Part shown: piece after piece, positions 22,565 to 35,900 of the stretch
Position numbering within the stretch: the first letter of the stretch is position 1
Layout: each line of letters begins with the position of its first letter
Source of the DNA: Paracyclopina nana
Taxonomy: Eukaryota > Arthropoda > Copepoda > Cyclopoida > Cyclopettidae
Direction: 5' to 3'
Assembly: GCA_019096065.1 (NCBI GenBank)
Contig: JAGUCH010000009.1
Location: 1,064,001 to 1,128,000 of the forward strand
Length of the DNA stretch: 64,000 nt
The notes under the pieces: generated by a model
Told to the model about the DNA's origin: nothing
What the model saw: the letters and a program-made list of their open reading frames with translations, nothing else
Database searches by the model: none
Program-made: the position numbers and the translations under genes

Positions 22565-23908
22565 TTGTGATCTTTCCTTTTTAGTCAGCCTTTTGATGCC
22601 ATGAACTTAATAATGAGTGCTCGCGCGTTCTATTGTTTATACGAATACAAAAGAAGATAAGCAATCAATCCATTTAAAGAGCCCCTGACGAATATCACAC
22701 TCAATTATAACCGAAATACACTGTTATTATGAATTAATTGACCTCTGTTGCTCAGTGTTGATTGGATAAAACGTAACGAGTATGAACCCGATTTGATAGC
22801 TCGTATGGCAATCTTGGCTCGAACGACAAACTTCGAAATTGCTGTAATATCGGCAATAGGGCTGAATTAGGATCATTGACAAATATTTTACTAACTGTAA
22901 CCGGTTTTACTCGCGAGTAAATTCACTTTGCCGATCGTGTCAGCTTTTTGCAAACCCAGTGACGTCACAACATGGCATTTAATAAAATTTGACTTGCTGC
23001 TTCTCGGGACTTCGAAGGTAACGTAAATAATGCCCTCGGTGAGTAAAATAAAACCTCGCATCACTATTCGACTTTGTGCTCGGTTCAAGATTCGGCAAGT
23101 AAAATACTAGTGAAAATTGACGAGAATTTGGGATTTGCTCGGCCCCAATTTTATCGACTCGTTTCACACTAACTGGCTCAGCTTATCAACAACTCATCTG
23201 GCCTCTCAGCTTTTTCAGTATTTTGAATTATTTGGCCAGTTTTTGAGTGTGTGAGTGGCGAAAGTCATCAGCGAAAATTTGAAGAATTAAGCCACGGCTA
23301 AAACATGGAAAAAGGTAGGCCACCGAATTGACAATATTTTCAGATTTATGAGGCCAAGGCTGTTGAGCACGACTCGTAATTTCCCCAATTTCGGGAAATT
23401 ACATCAGCTCTGAAAAAAGCTCATTTTGACGAAATTGATGCATTTTTCAGCTATACTATAGCAAGAACAAGTGTGCTTTCTGCTTTTCAATCAGCTCAAA
23501 TTCTGTTTTCGCGCGCGCGCTTGTAAATACTTGTGTTTCCAAAATCTATGAATGTGCACACAAAAACATGATATATTTGTAGCATAGTTGACCCACGTGT
23601 GTAAGGCTGACAAAACAAATTTGTCATCTTTTGGGGTGTGTGTGGGTAAATGTCTGTGTAACAATAAATAGAGTTAGTAGCGAATGGGGAGGGGTGGCTT
23701 TCTCATGCTATCAAATAAAGAGGAAGAAGTCCGCGAGATGGCGCTGCTCGCAAAGAAAACCTGAAGACTTTCTTTCACTGAATCAATGTTTTGGCCGGGG
23801 CTGTTGGCTGTGTGTTGATCATCTTGGCATGTCAACAAACCTGCAAGACATTTAGTAGTCATGAAGTGAACTGTGAATTCATCTGCCTTTTGAGGCCAGC
23901 CGCGAAAA
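22565..23908. other. Intergenic region and likely promoter of the ANKS1-like gene
   Basis: No coding sequence is supported. A possible 5' non-coding exon ends near 23316 (ATGGAAAAAG followed by gtaggc). A CG alternation (CGCGCGCGCG) occurs near 23511. The start used for the downstream gene is at 23909. Confidence 0.4.
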
Positions 23909-26900
23909 ATGGGTAAAGATGACCTCATTGAGGCTGCCAGACTGGGCAATTACCCAACGTGCGAAAAAATACTCAGCACCAAACCAAAGAAACCAGGACC
24001 TTTTGCAAGGTAAAGGAAAAGTTGCCAACAATTTAATTTCCTTCCCTAAAAAGAGAGAGAGCCTATTAATTATTCTTGAGAATTGAAACAACTTGCTTGA
24101 AAGTCAGATAAAGAAATTTCTGTGTAAAAGGCTCCAATAGATTTATGTGTTGACATTTGGGTAGGTGTGGCCAGGCTGACCATTTCATCCTTTTGAGCTT
24201 GACAGTGACAGCAAAACCGAGTTTTCTGCCATTATTTTGCAAAGATCACGAAGATAGCCCCAATTTGTCACAATTTTAAAAGCTGCATCTTGTGTCAGCT
24301 TGGCTTCATGAAACTTAGTTTTAAGCCTGACATGGACAAAACAGAGATGCTTTCCATCTAAGAAATACTTGAAATTCATGGCCAATTTGCAGTCTTTATA
24401 CAGTCTTGAACGTAGATATTGAATTAATTGACTCATTATCTGAGATAACATTTTAGATTCCTGTTCAAAACCTGAAAAGTATAAAAACATGACTAGACTT
24501 GTAAAAGTTCTATTCTTTGAATATAGCTATAGAAATTCACTTGAAAACAAAAGATTGCTTAATTTTAGTGCCTTTGCGTAGAATTTAGGACAATTAGTCA
24601 ATTGATCAATAATTTGATTCGTAAAATAGCCAAAATGATGGTTAACTATTTTCTGCACCATTAAAATGACTTTCTCCCTTGTGAAAACAACTCCAAATTC
24701 ACAAGGCGCAAGCGCCCTCTATTTTCTTTAAGAGAAAGCTTTGTGACAGCAGATAAAAAGGACTATAAAATATCTTAAAGCCAATTTTGTTGCTGCCAAG
24801 TCCCATATGACGAAAAATTGTTTCTTGCTGACAACAGGAAAATTATGGCTAAAGTTTTTCTGTTGCGTTCCAAATGATTGTTTCAATGCATTTTACTGCA
24901 TTTCATAGGCCTAAGTGAAGCCCACATTGTTTTTGCTCTCAAATGCATCTTGCCTATAAACTGGCAGGGTTTTTTCAATTCCTTCCAAGACTTCTGTGAA
25001 CAGTGGCTTCCGGCAGGAAATCTGCCCACTGTGCAAACGTCCATTTTGCGTATGATAAATAGCAGCCTGAAATGAAAAAAGGCTCCATGGAGCCACGATT
25101 TTCTTCTTGCCGTTTGCACTTCCGGGCACAAAATGTCTCGGGAGGAAAAAGCCGATTTGCATTCGTGTCCATTATTATATTCGGCAAAAGTCTCCTGCAG
25201 TGAAACAGCTGAAAAATAATACCGAGAAATGTCACGAAAAGGACTTGATAATCCTGCTAAGGTCGAAATAATGAATGAAATATGAGGATTTCAATTGCAA
25301 AAATATTTAAATTATTATCCTGACTTATAAATATCAAAATGAGAATTCGGCTCTTAATGCTAAAGAATATTTGTGTTATGTACTTTTTTGCATAGGGATG
25401 TTATTGAAGGGCTGTTTCTTTGTTCAGTGAGCGGTGATGCACAATTTTGCGGAGCTTGCAAGCCAAATTACGAAATGCTTGCCTCAAGCTTTGATTACTG
25501 CCAAATCATGTCTAGATGGCGCAGCACTCGCACATAGAGGGCTCTTCAGATCCAAATGACGTCATAATTTGGGCGCAAACAAAAGCGGGTGCGTGATATT
25601 ATCAACGCGGGCCGGCGTTTCAACCTAGCACAGTGTACTATGTGTTAATTTATGACAGATACAGCAATGGGCCATTTGATTCCGAAAAAAGCCCACAAAC
25701 GGAGTTATTTCAGAATGCTACTAGCGCCATCTGGCCCGACTTTGTAGCATTAATCTAAGCTCAATACGAGCTTTTTGCAATTGGCTGATTTTTCTCGTAT
25801 GTAATTTGTAGCATTAGAATATGAAGAGTAATGCAACCGCATCCATCAACATTCATCTCTTACTGCAATAAATGAACGTGATTCATAACTTTTTCTAGCT
25901 ACGTAATGCATAAAACTGGTTAATTCTATGCAAGGCCATGAAAATCATGCATCAGTTTTAGCAACAGAGTAAATTACAAATAATTCGAGGCTCTTTGTTA
26001 TTTTTCACGCGTGAGTTATTGCAATTGCCACCCAAAGCAGCCATTTAAAATGATTTAATGGAGATCGAATTTTTGTGGGCAAGTGTACTTTTTTTCTCGT
26101 CAAAATGGAGCAGGTTGTGGTGCTGTCAGGTCAATTACTGCCCTGCAATCATAACCGTGAATAATGACAGCTGCAATTAAGCAATTTGAATGGGCTATCA
26201 ATAATAGCTAGTAGCCATGTATTTCAATACATAGAGCATATTACGGCGAAATGTATTCATTTACTGCAGTTATACTACTAGTGTATAGTTTAGGATATTC
26301 GATCTTCTTCTGTCTGTGGATTGATAAGAGGTTCTATGTTTGTATTTGCATATTGTTGAGTAACCTCAAGAGGGCCTTTCCAAGCAAGAATCTTCTCCTC
26401 CAGTTGAAAAGTCATCTAGAAATGGCAGAAAATATGAAAAATAACTCTCAGTATTCTCAGCACACAATAGAGTCTGATTCCAGAAAAAGAAAACTTTGCA
26501 TTTTAACAAAAAAGCCATGACTTAATTGGATTTTTAAAGAATCACACTCTACTTTTAGATTGGGATAGAGAAAGAAGAGGAATGTCTTTACGAAAATGAT
26601 TGTGCTGAAAAGTGACAAATCAGTGCTGAAAAGGTGAAAGCTGGAAACTTTTTTCTGCAAGGAAATTTGCTCTTTTTTAAAAGGGGAAGTCAAGGCCCTT
26701 TTAGGTAAAAGTACTTTGAAAAGTTGAGCACACACAAAAGAAGTGCCATCAATTTTTCACCTTAGAGTGGGGTACCAAAAGAGGTCCTTCTTTTTTTGAC
26801 TCACCCTGTTTTTTCATAGTGCGATGGTGGTAGAAGCTGATCTTGTCTCATTGCGATCCTTTAAGCTAACAGTGCATTTTCTTGAGGCATTTGTGTACCC

Positions 26901-29900
26901 AAAAAGGACATACAAAAAAATCAGACCTAATGAAAAGAGGGAGGAGGACAGGGTGAAAAGAGCTATTTACAGGGTGTTTCACAAAATAACACAATAGCGC
27001 CAGAAAATAACAAAGGGTATACAAAAAATATCCCTGTGGTGTAATTAGGGTATATGATAAGCTGGTATCTTTTTTGAGCGAAATCATGACAATTATGGTG
27101 ACAGCTGTTCAAGGTGAATTTATTTGGGTCATGTTCTCCAAGAATAGCAGTAGTGCAATAGAGTAGTTTTTTTCATAAGTTGTTCATGCTATGAGAGAGC
27201 CAAAAAGAGGGCTATTTGAGTTGGTGTAGCCCTCTTTTCGATCCCTTACTTCAGGCTACGGACATGGTACATGTTGGTAATTTTCTTATAATATGGTATA
27301 TGGGGTGCATGGACATCTTGGGATGATGATGACAATCATAAGTACAATAATTTCAAAAAGGAAGCTCAAAAAATCGGGCTTTCGCATTTGCAGTGCCTTG
27401 CGTACAAGTCATGATCAGGCACTGTAAACTTTATTTTTTTTGTGTGTTAGTTAATTCGTGGTGTCTCGTGTACTGTTTTTCTTTGCATCGAATTTTTCCT
27501 CTAGAAATTGATAGAATTAATGAAGACTTGGGACGCATACACGAAATACATTTAAACAAGCAAATTAGCTAAATTGGCGGTGGTGGCGCCACCTAACGGT
27601 ACTAACTGTCATGCACTACTCTGTACAAATAATTGCGAGGGAATTTAAGGGGAATCACTACAGAAGTTGTGATTTATACACATGCACAGTGAAGATACCA
27701 TACAAGTCGAAATATTATTACGGCATTGTCTCTCTCTCTCTTTATTGATTGTAATTAGCGACACGATCGGTCAATCATAAAGGCAAGAATTAATATTTTA
27801 GGCATAATCATCACATGCATATGCATAGTGGTCACACTGCTTTTTCATTTTCTCACAGTCTCCAAAGCCTCCACAGTTCCTGAAATTAAATCTCCTATGT
27901 ACATCTTTTTTAAAGGAATTGATATACGTATATTGTGAAATAGATGAAAAGCACTCTCGCACACAGTGAAATATTGGTACTAAGGCACATTAAGTAGGTG
28001 TACAAGTTGGGGCGAAGTTTGGCCGCCGCCACGTGGCTTTTGTTTACTGTTTGCAACAGCCATTTCGGCCCATCTGCCGTGCAGCCAGCCGCGCTGCATA
28101 TTAAAGTAAACAAAGGCGCCACGGCCGCCACCTGGCGGCGAGCACAAACTTCACCCCAACAGCTTGAAATTAAAGAAGCACACTTAAAAGAGAGAGGTTC
28201 TGAACTCTGAAAAAAGGAAAAACACTTTTAGAATGGAAGGTGGTGCGCGATTGACCAAGTTTGTCATGTCATTAAGGTGTGGTGAAATCAAGAAATGCGG
28301 TGTGAAATTGCATGCGAAAAAACTAAATTATTCATGAGATGCGTCCGTCTTAAAAAGAATCAATTTCTGATCAAATCGATCGTCTCTTTTAAAAATGTGT
28401 TCTGAGGAAGGTGATAGCAGTTATTTTTCTCGAAGCTGACGGGGGCAAAAAACGGGGTGTGATCTCTTTTGTTGGGGGTCTTTTTTTTCAGTTTTTCTGT
28501 TTTGTTTTGTACTTTACCAAAGGTCTTGCAGGGCATCCGCGAGCAGCAAGAAGTAGGACCAGTAGCACACGTTAAATAGGAAGAAGATGATAGGGAACAA
28601 CCACATGGCTATCCGGTCAATCTTCTCGTATTTGGCCGCCACCTTCCACTGCTCGTTGTTGCTGCTCCTCACCACGTTAGAGGGCGTGGGCGAGGACACG
28701 CCATGCCCCGCCCCCGAGGCAGCTAGCTTTGCGTTGTGCGCCATCCCAGCCAAATCGATTTTCGTCCATGACAGATCATTATCGAATCCCGTCGTCGTCG
28801 TCGTCGTGTGGTGGGTGGGCGTGGCCGAGGGCGGATCCGCGGCCCCGCCCCCGCCGCCGCATTGGTGCCTGTGAGCAATGTGCATGTGCGGTCCGGGGCC
28901 GTAGTGCCCCGCCCTGTTGTGTGCGTGTCCGCGGTGTCGAGCCACGTTGAAATTGTCCTCGTGCAAGTTGTGGGCGTGGCTGTGCGTGAGGGGGCGTGTC
29001 ATGGCGATGTATTGCGGGTCAGCCTCGAACACTTGCTGCTGCTGCTGTTGTTCGGGGGGAGAAGGGGATGCTTTCACTCGTGAGTGGATTTTGGGTTGGC
29101 CACGCCCATTGCCCCTGCTCCGGTGGTGGGCGTGGTCTTCACAGCCGCAGTTGTGGTGCACTGCCAATCTTTCCGCCAGGACATCCGAGGATGCGTCGTG
29201 ATGCGATCCGCCATTGCTGAAAAAGGGGGGCTCGTCTGGCGAGGACGAGGCGTGGTTGTCTTTGGCCTTTGCACAACAATTGGAGGTTGTTCGACAGCAG
29301 CGCGTGAACTTGTCGAGGAAAAACTCGCGCCTGCCCGAGCCGCTCACCTCTTGGTCCATGTTGGGCGTGGCTGACAGCGAGCTGAAGCTGCAAAGAATTA
29401 GTGGTCAGGCTTCAATCAGGGCTGACGACAGATTTGGGAACGACCTTTTGTTGTTGAGGCTCGTGTTCGAGGCCGTCAGCGCGGCGTTGTTGGCCTTGTC
29501 CAGCTTCCGCAACTTTGCAGTCACTTTGCGCTTCTCAATCTGGATGATTTTGAGGATAATGGCGTATTCGGAGAGGACGCAAAACACGTGCAGAATGCAC
29601 ATCACCACCCAAGTTTCCACAGCTGTCAGACCCTCAGATTTGGGGGCATTTGCTGTCACGCTGTTGAAAATGTTGACCAGCACGAGAAAGAGGGTGACCA
29701 ACAATGCCATGCGTCCTTAGAAGAAAATCAGTCAAAAGCCCGTTCTCATATATTAGTTAAGCAAAGCTCTATGATGTTAAGCAGGGCTCTTTGGAAGCGA
29801 ATAACTCAGCAATTGCTGAGCCGATTGGAACCAAACTTGGTAGGAATCTTCGGTGAGGCTATCCACAGCTGTGTGCCAATCCGAGGCCCCCCGATTGGAG

Positions 29901-32900
29901 GCCGTTTAAAATGTGAAGCAAGGCAGCTTTGCTTCACATTTATAGCGGGAAAAAATGGCCTCCACTAATCAGCCTTCAATCCGGATAAATTTTGGCATGA
30001 ACAATTATTAGGGTCTACTGACGAGTCCTACCAAGTTTGGTGCCGATCGGCTCAGTAGTTGTTGAGATATGCGCCTCCAAAGAGCCTTGCTTAACATTAT
30101 AGGAGCCTAGCTAGAAAAATATGAGAACGGGCTAAATTCTCGGCTAAAGTGTGCTATCGAGCCTAGTTTGTGGATCGCGACAAAAGCAGAAATGTCGTCA
30201 AAACTTGAAGCTTTCTAATGAGTACGGAAATTCTGCTGTGTCGATGAACAGCGCTAACATGTATAAGATAAGAAAGCTGAGCGCGCGTGACTTTTTATAT
30301 AGTATATACTGTAGCATTTTTCTTTTTTGAGCCATTGTAGTGTATACAGCATACGATAACAGCTATGGACTGCAGCCAAGATGACGAACACCATTGTCCC
30401 AAATGCCAGCAAGACTATTACTAAAAATTTTGATCCATTACCACACTATAGGTGTCATTTGCCAAGAAATGTAGCAATGTGACAGCTCCGAGTAAAAAAT
30501 ATCATTTCCAGCAGCAAAAAGCTATATTTGTCCTCCAAAGTTATTTAAAGCTCTGGCCATGACATGACATGTGCCTCCTTCAATTTCAGCCACAAAAGTG
30601 TACATTTTGGCGCAAAAAATTAAATATTGTAAGTTAAAGCTGTTTTTATGCTTGAGAGCCAGCTATTGACTGGATGATGAGACACTTCCCTAGTTGATGT
30701 GACAAGACACTGTAAGCCCCAATCGATAGATGGCCTTATCAGCTCACATGTTTAGCAATTCACTCTCTCTCAATTTCCGACGATGAGCACATACTAGCAC
30801 TTTTTTCCCAAAATCTGTTGTCCCATCATTTGACCCTAAGCAATAATAGTGGTGGTGCTTTCGTTGATGCATGGAAATTGCTACTATGCTGGTGAAAGCT
30901 GGCTTGTTACATCATCAGCACCACCGCTGTATACAGCATAATTTGCTTGAACGAAAGCAAAGCAGAAAATCTCCTGATTGGTTTTTTTGTCTTGTCTTAC
31001 CTGGTACAACTTCTGGTGGGACAATGAAAGAGATCCATGAGACTACAACAAATAAACCAGATGGTAAATAGGTCTGGAGCAGGACTGGAGTACGCCTTCT
31101 CTTCAAGTTAATCTGAAATTGCAGAAAGTTAGTGTCTTAGTTGCATAAAAATAGCCAAATGAGACTTAGTGATAATCTTTCGATTTCCTATTCAGTTCTG
31201 CGAAATGAAATTGCTGAGCTCTCAGCAAAACTTTTCTTTGCGCCAATATTTTCAATATTTTTTTGTTCATTGCTGCAGCCTCATTATCAGTTTCATTTAC
31301 TGCACTTACCTTGAATCCTGTCTGAGAATAGTTCCTATTTGCCCAAATGACAGTTTTGTCACTCTCATCGAGGGCTGTGATATTAATTTCGTATTGTTGA
31401 GCTCGCTGGTTGACAGTGTCATGGCCAAATGTTCCAGTGAAGTGGATTTGTGTAGCATCATGAATGTAGCTGCCCACATTGAACTTGCACTCCTTAGAAT
31501 GTACATAATGTGTATTCATCTCTCAAAAGAAGCATTTTTGGCAAAGGCCAAGTAAAGAAAAAAGTGACCCCCCTTCCTTTGACTGAGCCTTAATGGCACA
31601 TCATTGTTGGCACTAATATAATGTGTGCCACTGTAAAAAGGCCATTGTACTATGGCCAGCCCCAATTTTTTTCAATTTACTAGCTGCCACCATTAGTATA
31701 GTGACTTGACTGCTGAGGTTTTTCATATTGTGACTGTGAGCCCTAATGGAGCAATTTACCTGATGATCCAAAGGGTAAGCACTGAATTTCATGGGGCAGG
31801 AAATGATGGCTTCAGTGGACACTGTGTAAAGTACACTTTTGTTTTTGAAAATAATCAGGCCAGCCACATCAGTGACAATTTGCCTCTTCTGGAACTGCTT
31901 CAGATTGAGAATTTGTATGTCTGGCAGCCACATGGATTTGACAAAATTGGTGCTGCCCATCACAGTTCCATCCACTATCCACTCAGGAGCTGAGTCGTTG
32001 ATGAGCAATCGGCTTTCATTCCAGGTGAGATCAAAGTAGAGCTCAAAAGTCATTGAGAGGGCAATATCGTCAATCCGGCTCACCTAATCCATTCCAAAAA
32101 GGAGATGAATGATTCAAAATCCACGACATTGACAGCGCGCGTCAGCTGATTGTTGTTTTGTTTACGTTTCCGCTTCTGCCCACGTGGCGCGCAGCGACGT
32201 GCCGCGCCGTGACAAGCGTCAAGCAAGCGCGCGCGTGGTTAGCAAAAACAAAACAAAGAATCGCTGAGCTGAAGATTGATTCGTTATTGATTTCCTACTA
32301 GCTGTCTTATTAACCAACAAATAAACTCAGGAAGGCCATAAATCTTTCTCGCTTTTGCTGGGCCTCCAGTGCATTTCCTTTCTTACCTCAAACACAAAAA
32401 TGTCAACATTGATGTGGAGAGGGCCTTCAGTGGGCGGGACGATATCCATGTTGTAGTCATTAGGAAGGCAATATGGACTATTGGTGAAATCAGGATTTTT
32501 CCCATCGCATCTCGGGACCAGAGCCTGTGCCAATATTGGCATTAAAATTAGGATCAGGCTCGGAACGAAGATGCTATTTGCAGCCCTCTTCACCATCTTG
32601 CAAGGACATACAGATGTTCAGTAATCACATCATCACCACATGTGTGATGTTGTCAAAGTTTGATCATCCTCATTAAGTCATCATAATGGATCATGTTGTG
32701 TCTTTTCTGAAAGCAAGCAGACAATAGCAGCCCACTTTTCTCCCTGTACTACATATATAACTGATAAGCATCATCATCAAGTAATCAGGTGTAATGTGTG
32801 GAAAAAATCTTGAGAGTAGGTGGGAAGAAAAGTTTCCTAGTTTTCTCATTCCACTAGGTCTCTCTCTCTCCCTTTAAAGTATCAATAACAATAACATTAG

Positions 32901-35900
32901 AGAGCCTACAGAAAAACAAAAGTTTGTGTGGTGTGGAAGAAAAGAAACCTGCTTGAAGATTCACCACATGTCTTATTTTCTTCTCCTCTACAACTTGTTG
33001 TGATTTTTTGAGATTTTTTGAGTGACCTCATAGAATGTGAAAAAGACTTGAGCAAATGAACTATTGCGAAAGAAAATGCATACTAATTTTTGTAGCTTAG
33101 TGATGGGATGAACCTATTTTCTAGTATTCTTGAATTTTGATGGCATTTTTATTTTCAAAGGTTGTGTTTTTGCTAAGTTTTGATCCATGAGGAAACAGGG
33201 CAAAATTGCTAGAAAGGGCGATAAAATCTGGGGGGTTTTGGGGGCAAAAATACAAAAAAGCCCATTTTAAGCTTTCGTGAATCAGCTGACAATTTGAATG
33301 CATTTTTTTGAGCAATTGAATAAGACTTGAAAGAGTGTCCTTGAGATTTACTTAATATTGCAGGTGCCCATTAAAAGCTTTTATGCTGCGCGTAACTTTG
33401 GATGGAGAAGTTGCAGATCAATCTTTAATTGTTGAGCATGCTTGAAAAATAAAAGCCAAATTAGGCATGAGAAGCTTAAAAAAATCAAAGCAATTTGATG
33501 AAAAATGTTGACTTTTTGCCATTGCCCATCAATTTTCTTGCCACGTCAATTTCTGCTTACATAATTTTTTTAAAGGAGAACAAACTTTTGCTATGGCGAC
33601 ACACAGAAAATTGTTTTCATCATCCATTTCTTAAACTTCTTGGCCAAAATTAGAGCTCTGATTGTTCTTCAATAATCAGATTGCGAATGGAAAGCACAAG
33701 AAACTTTCCAGACGAGCCTTGTTAGTTTTGACAAAATATGAATTACAAAAGGTAGGCAACTTACACCAAGTGGATTTGAGCAATTGAACTTCATGCCATT
33801 ATTTTTTGTTTGGCTCTTTTTGGGGATGATCGCAACAAAAGACTGAATGTCATATATATGAGCCAAGCCTTGCTTCACTTCCAAGAGAGCTTTCGCGCCT
33901 CTCACTAAATAAAAAACGCAAGCGCTTTCAGTATACTACTCCTATTGCTTTATATTAAGGAAGTCAAGGAAATATAAAAAATGGGCAAAAGTTGCTGCTC
34001 TCATACTTCACTCAATCACAAATACTTTTTTCTGACTTGTCACCATGAATTATTAACGCTTTTGCAGCGCGCGCGTTTTTCGCAAAAAGTAGTACACATA
34101 AAGCAGAAAATAATAATACATTCGGTAGCAGTATTTCAAAGCGTCTTGTTCAATTTTGTATTTTTCGATGCAGCATTATTTTTGTGTGTGGCCACACTGA
34201 TGGTAAATAAGCCTTTCTTTTTTGCTGCTCTGGATATGATTTCACCAAAACTGCATCAAGTCTTCAGTCAAACCAATCTAGATGGAGGAAAAAGCCACCC
34301 AAAATACGATATTAAGCGAAAAATGAGAGATTTGTCCAGTAGACCATATGCTAAACTTGCTTCAGAATATTTATTAACAAAGATATTGATTGTATGCTCG
34401 AATGAGCTCTCCAGTCTCGCTTTTTTCACCCGTAACGTTTTGCTTTACTTGCTACGTGATTCCGTGACAAAATTGGACCGATATTGCTACGTATTTACGA
34501 CCTAAATTACTCACATTTGATCACATGTTGAATTTGTCAGGTCACGTGATGACACTTGCACAAACAATTCTGAGGTATTTTCCTTATGGCAGTCAACTGT
34601 ATTGGTCATTTTCGGAGTTTTTTTTTTTTTTCAAAGCCAACATATATAGCTAATTTATTGTAAGCACACAAAAGCCTTTGAATCATGGAGGAAGACAAAT
34701 TAATGCTTAATTATGTCACTAGATGGCCTTGCAGCCTTGGTGGACAAATTAATTGATGTGATTTACAACGCTTTGTTATTGTTGACACAATATTCAATAT
34801 ATCTGTTTATTATTAGTGAATTGTCCCCCGAGATTTGACACTATAATTGCTTGCAATTAATTGGTTGTGGCGCCTTGACCCCATTTTTATTATATTTTAG
34901 CTTTCTATCGTTAAAGTCTGCAAATGCAAAGCATACCTTGCAAAAAATGATTGCCCAATTTGCTCTTTTTCCAATACATCAAATTAAGCGCCCTAACTAC
35001 TAAAGTCCCGCATTAAAAATTTAGCATTATCAAAGTAGCATTAAAAGTAAAAAAATATTAAAGGCCTTTTCCCATGTTAGAGGTAGAAGCGAGTAAGTAG
35101 TCAATGAAAAGCAATAATAAATATGTGGATGCATGATGCTAGTACATTGCTGCGGACATCAACGAAAAATATCGTGTAATGACCCGATGTAAGAGCACAA
35201 GATGGGGCTATTTTCCCCCGTTTGATTGCCTCCATTTCTCGTCTTAGTGCAGCTAATGATTTTCCCATCAAAAGCAAGGTAAAGCTCTCGTTTTTGGGCA
35301 GCCTTTTGCAACAAGTCTTAACTTTTTTATGCTTTCATGCTCTGAAAATGTATCTTCCCTACATTCTCAAAAAGGATACAGTGATGTAAGCGTAATTAGG
35401 TTTATTGATGCTAGCAGGTGCAGTTCCGGATTTTATCGGCCAAAAAGAATTGGATGGCTTATTAAGCATTATAAGTACTTTGCTTATTTTATATCTTGAC
35501 AGTAAAAAAATGAGGAATGACTATAATAAATAAAAGACATAAAAATTACATGCATGGCTATAAAGAAGTACCTCAAATTCGAATATGCTTTCAAAGATGC
35601 TATGAGCAGGTTTAGGGCATATTTTCAGTAGAAAGGATAACAAAGCTGGATAAAAGGATGCACAACACAATAATAACAAGTTGGTAAATGAGTTGGTGTA
35701 GTTGGCAACTTGCTATAATACTATCTGTAGTACGTCACATGGCGACTGACATTTGTAAACAAGAATTTCCATTTACAAGTCTACCAACAAAAATTTCTGT
35801 GCTCAACATCCTTTGATTCATTTCTCTTTAGAGATGAATAATCTTTCAGCCCTGCCAACCTTAAAGATTTTGTCGTCAGTTATAGTGTCTCGATGTAATG

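Noticed and set aside
28587-29374. Several plus-strand ORFs over the nested channel's last exon
   Set aside because: They are shadows of the GC-rich His/Gly-coding exon on the minus strand.
33981-34505. Plus-strand ORF of 174 codons in the large intron
   Set aside because: No domain, no splice context and AT-driven composition; it is likely a chance ORF.
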